Positions 59,756 through 64,000 of a DNA stretch of 64,000 nt are shown piece by piece. The notes under the pieces are model-generated. The model worked only from the letters and a program-made list of their open reading frames with translations. It was not told the origin of the DNA and did not search any database. This DNA is from Mediterraneibacter gnavus ATCC 29149 (GTDB lineage Bacteria > Bacillota > Clostridia > Lachnospirales > Lachnospiraceae), in assembly GCF_008121495.1 (NCBI RefSeq), contig NZ_CP043051.1, forward strand, positions 558,001 to 622,000, read 5' to 3'. Made by a program: the position numbers and the translations under genes. Each line of letters starts with the position of its first letter. Position 1 is the stretch's first letter.

Positions 59756-60661
59756 CTATTGTTCTTCTTTGCCCGTTGCCCTCTCTTCTCCCATTTCTCG
59801 GATCATCTCTGCAATAACCTCTTCCTCTTCTTCAAGTTCCTCTGAAATCTCAGAAATAGATTTTCCTTTTACCAGTTTCTTTTGAATCTGCATTCTAAGA
59901 AGCTCAATTTTCCCTTCCAATTTGCCCTCTTCCCAGGACGCTTCCCGCTCCTGCCGCATATGCTTTTCCTCATCATATTCATAAATACTCACTTGTTTCG
60001 CCTCCGCTCTGTTTTGTTTCAAAAACTCTGCCATAATCCCTTCCTGAATACACTCACTGATTGCCTGTTCCACTGCTTCTTCCACCGGCTTTACCTGGGC
60101 GTACTCCCGCACTCTTGCAGTATATTCCGAGTAATCCTTCAGAGATTTGCACATTTCCTTCAACTTCTCATTATGCCCGCGGTTGATGTTCAGCATCACC
60201 GCAGTCAGCTCCAATGCCGGATGTTCTTCTTTGACGCAATACGCATCAGACAATCTTAAAATTTTTCGATCCGGCTGTTCCTGACTTCCATTGTAAAAGA
60301 TCACAAACTGCGGAGTCGGGATCTGAATGCATTTCGTACCATACAGGTTTTCATCTTTTGTCATCCCGGAATACAGATCCGAGATATAAAACAAATACCG
60401 CAGGGGCAGGTTGGGACTGTAGGTGGACTGATGCTCATACAGGGAAAGTCTGGAATCAATGAGAAAGGACAGATCATTATGCATCGACATGTAGATTGCA
60501 TTTTCCAGTGTATTGATTTCCAACAATTCCGGATCTTCATAATGTTTTCCACTGACCGCATTGTACAGATCGAGCAGATCTTTCCTGTCACTGTAGAGCA
60601 TGGCAAAAATCCTCGATTTGTACAGTCTGTTTACAGGCTGTGTTGGTGTTGTCTGGTTCAT
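59756..60661 (-). CDS. Rpn-family PD-(D/E)XK nuclease / putative transposase-like protein
   Basis: A 301-residue YhgA-like protein. Members promote RecA-independent recombination in E. coli and may act in phage defence. The nuclease core includes the segment FLIDSRLSLYEHQSTYSPN. The C-terminal third is a long charged helix (EREASWEEGKLEGKIELLR). I chose MNQTTPTQPVNRLYKSRIF (60661), with AAGGAGG upstream, over a longer frame. An extended -10 promoter lies upstream. Confidence 0.83.
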   Translation of the reverse strand: MNQTTPTQPVNRLYKSRIFAMLYSDRKDLLDLYNAVSGKHYEDPELLEINTLENAIYMSMHNDLSFLIDSRLSLYEHQSTYSPNLPLRYLFYISDLYSGMTKDENLYGTKCIQIPTPQFVIFYNGSQEQPDRKILRLSDAYCVKEEHPALELTAVMLNINRGHNEKLKEMCKSLKDYSEYTARVREYAQVKPVEEAVEQAISECIQEGIMAEFLKQNRAEAKQVSIYEYDEEKHMRQEREASWEEGKLEGKIELLRMQIQKKLVKGKSISEISEELEEEEEVIAEMIREMGEERATGKEEQ

Positions 60662-60838
60662 ATAAATACCTCCTTGAATGAAAATAGCTGCAGGAGGCTT
60701 TCCAATACGGCATCTTTCCCTCAAACCTCTCTGCTGTTTTAGATTGAAATCAAAGCATAGAGATTTTCCGATATGACTTAGAATAAAAGATGCGGTATGG
60801 TTCCGCTTAGAAAACCAGAATTTTTATGCTTTTCTGCA

Positions 60839-60847
60839 TTATAGCAC
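60839..60847 (-). promoter_or_regulatory. Extended -10 promoter of the Rpn-type gene
   Basis: On the minus strand the sequence reads TGCTATAAT, a TG-n-TATAAT element. There is no good -35 at 17 bases, as expected for extended -10 promoters. Confidence 0.55.
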
Positions 60848-60913
60848 GATTATTTAAAAAGAGAAAGTTGAAATTTGTTTTTCACCTTGAAAACTCCATC
60901 GTTTCTTATTACG

Positions 60914-60947
60914 TAAAAAGAGAGGAAGATTCCTCCCCCTCTCTCAA
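60914..60947 (-). terminator. Terminator of the oligo-1,6-glucosidase gene
   Basis: On the minus strand a purine arm with AGAGAGG and GGAA pairs with TTCCTCTCT (one bulge) and is followed by TTTTT. It lies 20-50 bases after the stop. Confidence 0.6.
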
Positions 60948-60962
60948 ATATGGATTCTCTAT

Positions 60963-62591
60963 TTATCTTCTGATCATCATTGCTTCATAAGGTCTGAGCA
61001 CTCCAGTCTCTCCTTTTTCCTTATAATTCCAGATCAGTACCTCTCCGTCTTTCCATTCACTCAAAAGATCGCACGCTGCCGGTGTTTCACTGAAATTTGC
61101 ACATACCAGGACTTCTGTATCGCCTTCTTTTCTTATATAGGCAAACACCTGCGGATCCTCTTCCATCAAAAGTGTAAACTCTCCGTTTACAAACACGGAA
61201 TGTTCTTTTCTCAGCCGGATCAGCTTCTGATAATAGTAGAATACAGAATCGGGATCGGATAGTTCCGACTCGGCATTGATCTTCGTATAATTCGGATTCA
61301 CTTCCAACCATGGGGTTCCCTTTGTAAATCCTGCATTCACCTCACCACTCCACTGCATCGGCGTTCTTGCATTGTCCCTGCCCTTTGCATAAATGGAGTT
61401 CATGATTTCTTCCTTGCTATATCCTTCATCCAGACGCTCTTTGTACATATTCAGTGTCTCAATATCCTGATACTGGCTGATATCTGCAAAGCGCACATTT
61501 GTCATACCCAGTTCTTCTCCCTGATAGATATAAGGAGTTCCCTGCATTCCATGCAGCAAGGTAGCAAGCATCTTTGCAGATTCCACGCGGTATTTCTGAT
61601 CATTTCCCCAACGGGACACGATTCTTGGCAGATCGTGATTGTTCCAGAACAGACTGTTCCATCCACATCCGTGCAGTTCTCTCTGCCATTTTGCAAGCAC
61701 CTGTTTTAATTTCACTACTGGAAGCGGCGCCACATCCCATTTCGACTTTCCTTCCTGCTGATCCAGACCAATATGCTCGAACTGGAACACCATAGAAAAC
61801 TCGCTTCCATCCGGATTGCTGTACAATTTGGCGCGTTCAATATCTGCGCCCCATGCCTCTCCTACTGTGATCAGATCTCCCTTTTGGAATGTTTCCCTGC
61901 TCAGTTCCTGAATAAACTCATGGAGTCTCGGTCCGTTGTTTGTGATCTTTTGATCCGGCTCCTTGGCAATCTGATCGATCACATCCAGACGGAATCCACC
62001 CGCTCCTTTTTCCATCCACCAGAGGATCATATCATAGATCTCACGGCGCACTTTTGGATTCTCCCAGTTCAGATCCGGCTGTTTTACCGAAAACTGGTGA
62101 AAATAGTACTGTTCCAGTTCCGGCACCCATTCCCAGGCAGGTCCCCCAAATACGGATCTCATATCATTCGGATACACGCCCTCTTTCCCATCTCTCCAGA
62201 CATAATAGTCATGGTACGGGTTATCCTTGCTTTTCTTTGCCTCCTGAAACCAGCGATGCTCATCAGAAGAATGGTTTAACACAAGATCCATGATAATCCG
62301 GATATTTCTCTTTTTGGCTTCTTTTATCAGCTCTTCCATGTCATCCAGACTTCCGAACATAGGATCGATATCCTGATAATCAGAGATGTCATATCCATTG
62401 TCATCCTGCGGGGATTTGCAGACCGGAGACAGCCAGATCGCATCGATTCCCAGCTCTTTTAAATAATCCAGTCTCTGAATGATCCCTCGCAGATCTCCGA
62501 TCCCATCTCCATTGCTGTCCTGAAAGCTGCGTGGATAAATCTGATAGATCACCGCATCCCTCCACCAGTGTTCTTTTCTTGTCCCTTCCAT
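60963..62591 (-). CDS. malL: Oligo-1,6-glucosidase / alpha-glucosidase (GH13_31)
   Basis: A 542-residue cytoplasmic enzyme hydrolysing alpha-1,6 and alpha-1,4 bonds of short malto- and isomalto-oligosaccharides. Conserved GH13 regions: DLVLNHSSDEH (region I), GGFRLDVIDQIAK (region II, nucleophile Asp), VGEAWGAD (region III, acid/base Glu) and FWNNHDLPR (region IV). The start MEGTRKEHWWRDAVIYQIYP is typical. It lies 12 bases after the neopullulanase-like gene, so they form an operon. Confidence 0.93.
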   Translation of the reverse strand: MEGTRKEHWWRDAVIYQIYPRSFQDSNGDGIGDLRGIIQRLDYLKELGIDAIWLSPVCKSPQDDNGYDISDYQDIDPMFGSLDDMEELIKEAKKRNIRIIMDLVLNHSSDEHRWFQEAKKSKDNPYHDYYVWRDGKEGVYPNDMRSVFGGPAWEWVPELEQYYFHQFSVKQPDLNWENPKVRREIYDMILWWMEKGAGGFRLDVIDQIAKEPDQKITNNGPRLHEFIQELSRETFQKGDLITVGEAWGADIERAKLYSNPDGSEFSMVFQFEHIGLDQQEGKSKWDVAPLPVVKLKQVLAKWQRELHGCGWNSLFWNNHDLPRIVSRWGNDQKYRVESAKMLATLLHGMQGTPYIYQGEELGMTNVRFADISQYQDIETLNMYKERLDEGYSKEEIMNSIYAKGRDNARTPMQWSGEVNAGFTKGTPWLEVNPNYTKINAESELSDPDSVFYYYQKLIRLRKEHSVFVNGEFTLLMEEDPQVFAYIRKEGDTEVLVCANFSETPAACDLLSEWKDGEVLIWNYKEKGETGVLRPYEAMMIRR

Positions 62592-62603
62592 TGACGTTCT
62601 CCT

Positions 62604-64000
62604 TTATTTCTTTCTTCTGATCAAAGTTCCGTTTTTCTTCAATACACCCTGCTCAAATCTGCGGGAAAACAAAACTTCTCCCTCTTCTTTTACTGATACC
62701 GATTCCTCAGAACAGTTTAAGAGTACTTCCAGCTGATTGCCGTCCTGATCCAGTTTGATATACTCCACAAGACGTCTCTTCTCATACTCATTCGGAAAAT
62801 GGAAATACAGACTTTTGCAGGCTGCTTCCTGTTTCCGCATTGCGATCAGCTTTTGCATGATCTGGATTTTTTCCTGGTTTTCGGATGAATCCAGTTCCTG
62901 CCACGGCATACATCTGCGGCAGTCCGGATCAAAACCGCCTTCCATTGCAATCTCTGTTCCATAATAAATGCAGGCACTTCCCGGCATTGTAAACAACACG
63001 GCAAGCTGCTGGTAAAACAGATCCAGATCATCAAACCGACTCATCAGACGCTGCGTGTCATGAGAATCCAGAAGATTGAACATCACATTGTTGCTCTGCT
63101 GCATATACATCGTATAACAGCGGTTCACCATATACTCAAATTCTTCTTTTTCCATTCCCCGATCTAAGAAGAAATCATGGATTCCGCTCATCAGAGGATA
63201 GTTCATTACAGAATCGTACTCATCTCCCAGAAGCCACTGACTTGCATCATGCCAGATTTCACCCAGTAAGTACAGATCCGGTTTCATCTGTTTTAAATGC
63301 TCCCGGATTTTTTTCAGAAAACGGTGGGAAACTTCATTTCCCACGTCAAACCGGATTCCGTCAATATCGAATTTGCGGATCCAGTCTTCGCATATTTTAC
63401 AGAAGTATTGAATTACTTCTTCGTTATTTGTATTCAGCTTTGGCATTCCATCAGTAAATGCAAATGAATAAAACCGTCCGTCTCTCGTATCTGCCCGTTT
63501 TTCGACTGTTTCCCAGTCATGGATCATAAACCAGTCTGCATACGCAGATTTTTCTTTTTTCTCCAGAACATCCAGCCATGGTGCAAACTTTCTTCCACAA
63601 TGATTGAACACAGCATCCACCATGATCCGAATCCCATGCTGATGTGCCTCTTCTACCAGATCTTTAAATTCTTCCTCCGTTCCAAAATGAGGATCGATCA
63701 CCGTATAATCTGTGGTGTCATATTTGTGGTTGGATTCTGCTTTCATAATGGGATTCAGGTAGATTCCCGTGATTCCGAGCCCTTCCAGATAAGGAATTTT
63801 TTCCCGGATTCCATTTAAATTTCCGCCAAACCTCTCTTCATTGGTCACAGTACCAGTGCGCCACTTCGTCACACCGGCCTCTTCCTTCGTATCTGCTCCC
63901 CTGCAGAACCGGTCCGGAAAAATCTGATACCATACTGTCTCGTTGACCCAGTCTGGTGTCACATTAATATCCGCAGGATTCATCCACGGTACGGTAAAGC
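62604..64000 (-). CDS. GH13_20 neopullulanase/cyclomaltodextrinase-like enzyme (5' end outside window)
   Basis: About 465 residues of a starch-oligosaccharide hydrolase. The frame stays open to the window edge (FTVPWMNPADINVTPDWVNE), so the usual N-terminal beta-domain of about 120 residues lies outside. GH13 regions: DAVFNHCGR (region I), DGIRFDVGNEVSH (region II, nucleophile Asp), LGEIWHDA (region III, Glu) and NLLDSHDTQR (region IV). The motif WYQIFPDRF is typical of this subfamily. It is coupled to the oligo-1,6-glucosidase in malto-dextrin use. Confidence 0.92.
   Translation of the reverse strand, partial: FTVPWMNPADINVTPDWVNETVWYQIFPDRFCRGADTKEEAGVTKWRTGTVTNEERFGGNLNGIREKIPYLEGLGITGIYLNPIMKAESNHKYDTTDYTVIDPHFGTEEEFKDLVEEAHQHGIRIMVDAVFNHCGRKFAPWLDVLEKKEKSAYADWFMIHDWETVEKRADTRDGRFYSFAFTDGMPKLNTNNEEVIQYFCKICEDWIRKFDIDGIRFDVGNEVSHRFLKKIREHLKQMKPDLYLLGEIWHDASQWLLGDEYDSVMNYPLMSGIHDFFLDRGMEKEEFEYMVNRCYTMYMQQSNNVMFNLLDSHDTQRLMSRFDDLDLFYQQLAVLFTMPGSACIYYGTEIAMEGGFDPDCRRCMPWQELDSSENQEKIQIMQKLIAMRKQEAACKSLYFHFPNEYEKRRLVEYIKLDQDGNQLEVLLNCSEESVSVKEEGEVLFSRRFEQGVLKKNGTLIRRKK

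Larger units (their letters stand above)
60662..60962. other. Intergenic region between the GH13 gene and the Rpn gene
   Basis: It contains the Rpn promoter with an extended -10, TGCTATAAT on the minus strand (60839-60847), a small GCGG/CCGC hairpin (60793-60807) in the untranslated leader, and the GH13 terminator. No gene is seen. Confidence 0.6.

Overview
The window comes from a gut Lachnospiraceae (Clostridia) chromosome of moderate GC. The best guess is Mediterraneibacter (Ruminococcus) gnavus: the eleven-gene sialic-acid cluster has the gene content and order I know from that species, and its sialidase and oxidoreductase carry active-site residues at the positions I remember for the R. 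gnavus enzymes. This is inference from recalled literature; no search was run. Nearly everything is on the minus strand.

Layout. 1-1472: 3' truncated adhE with a sigma-A promoter overlapped by two Rex-like boxes. 1624-3078: L,D-transpeptidase. 3271-19092: the complete S10-spc-alpha ribosomal protein supercluster (rpsJ to rplQ with secY, adk, infA and rpoA). It lacks map, and a KOW-domain protein sits between adk and infA. A structured leader precedes rpsJ, a second structured spacer precedes rpsM, and a probable independent small RNA (about 19732-19972, plus strand) lies upstream of the S10 promoter. 20056-23357: housekeeping genes (RlmI-like methyltransferase, sirtuin, HD phosphohydrolase, DUF6483-like protein) and an orphan MerR regulator with a classic 19-bp-spacer promoter.

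23484-35033: the nan operon. An intramolecular trans-sialidase (NanH) releases 2,7-anhydro-Neu5Ac. An ABC importer lacking its own ATPase takes it up, NanOx converts it to Neu5Ac, and NanA, NanK and NanE carry it to GlcNAc-6-P. An AraC regulator, a YhcH/NanQ-type protein and an SGNH esterase complete the set.

35659-40373: a decaying beta-glucoside locus. The PTS IIBCA gene has lost part of IIC, a GH1 gene is fused behind a DUF4038 gene at a deletion junction, and the LacI-type regulator is truncated and frameshifted. 40381-41721: a MATE exporter. 41802-52830: a rhamnogalacturonan utilisation locus. It comprises a membrane-bound AraC (YesS-like) sensor-regulator, an Lpl-type ABC importer without ATPase, an intracellular PL11 lyase fused to an SGNH acetylesterase, a GH105 hydrolase and a NodB-type deacetylase.

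53158-57115: a mobile-element graveyard. It holds an IS4-type transposase with an internal deletion and a frameshift, an intact 502-residue protein of unknown function that looks mobile, an internally deleted IS630-type element with both terminal inverted repeats, and the N-terminal stump of a LacI regulator. 57130-64000: aroD, a second MATE exporter, an epimerase fragment, an Rpn-type nuclease and two GH13 enzymes (oligo-1,6-glucosidase and a neopullulanase-like enzyme cut by the window edge).

The least explained items are the 502-residue protein with its structured 5' flank and the plus-strand small RNA at 19732-19972.
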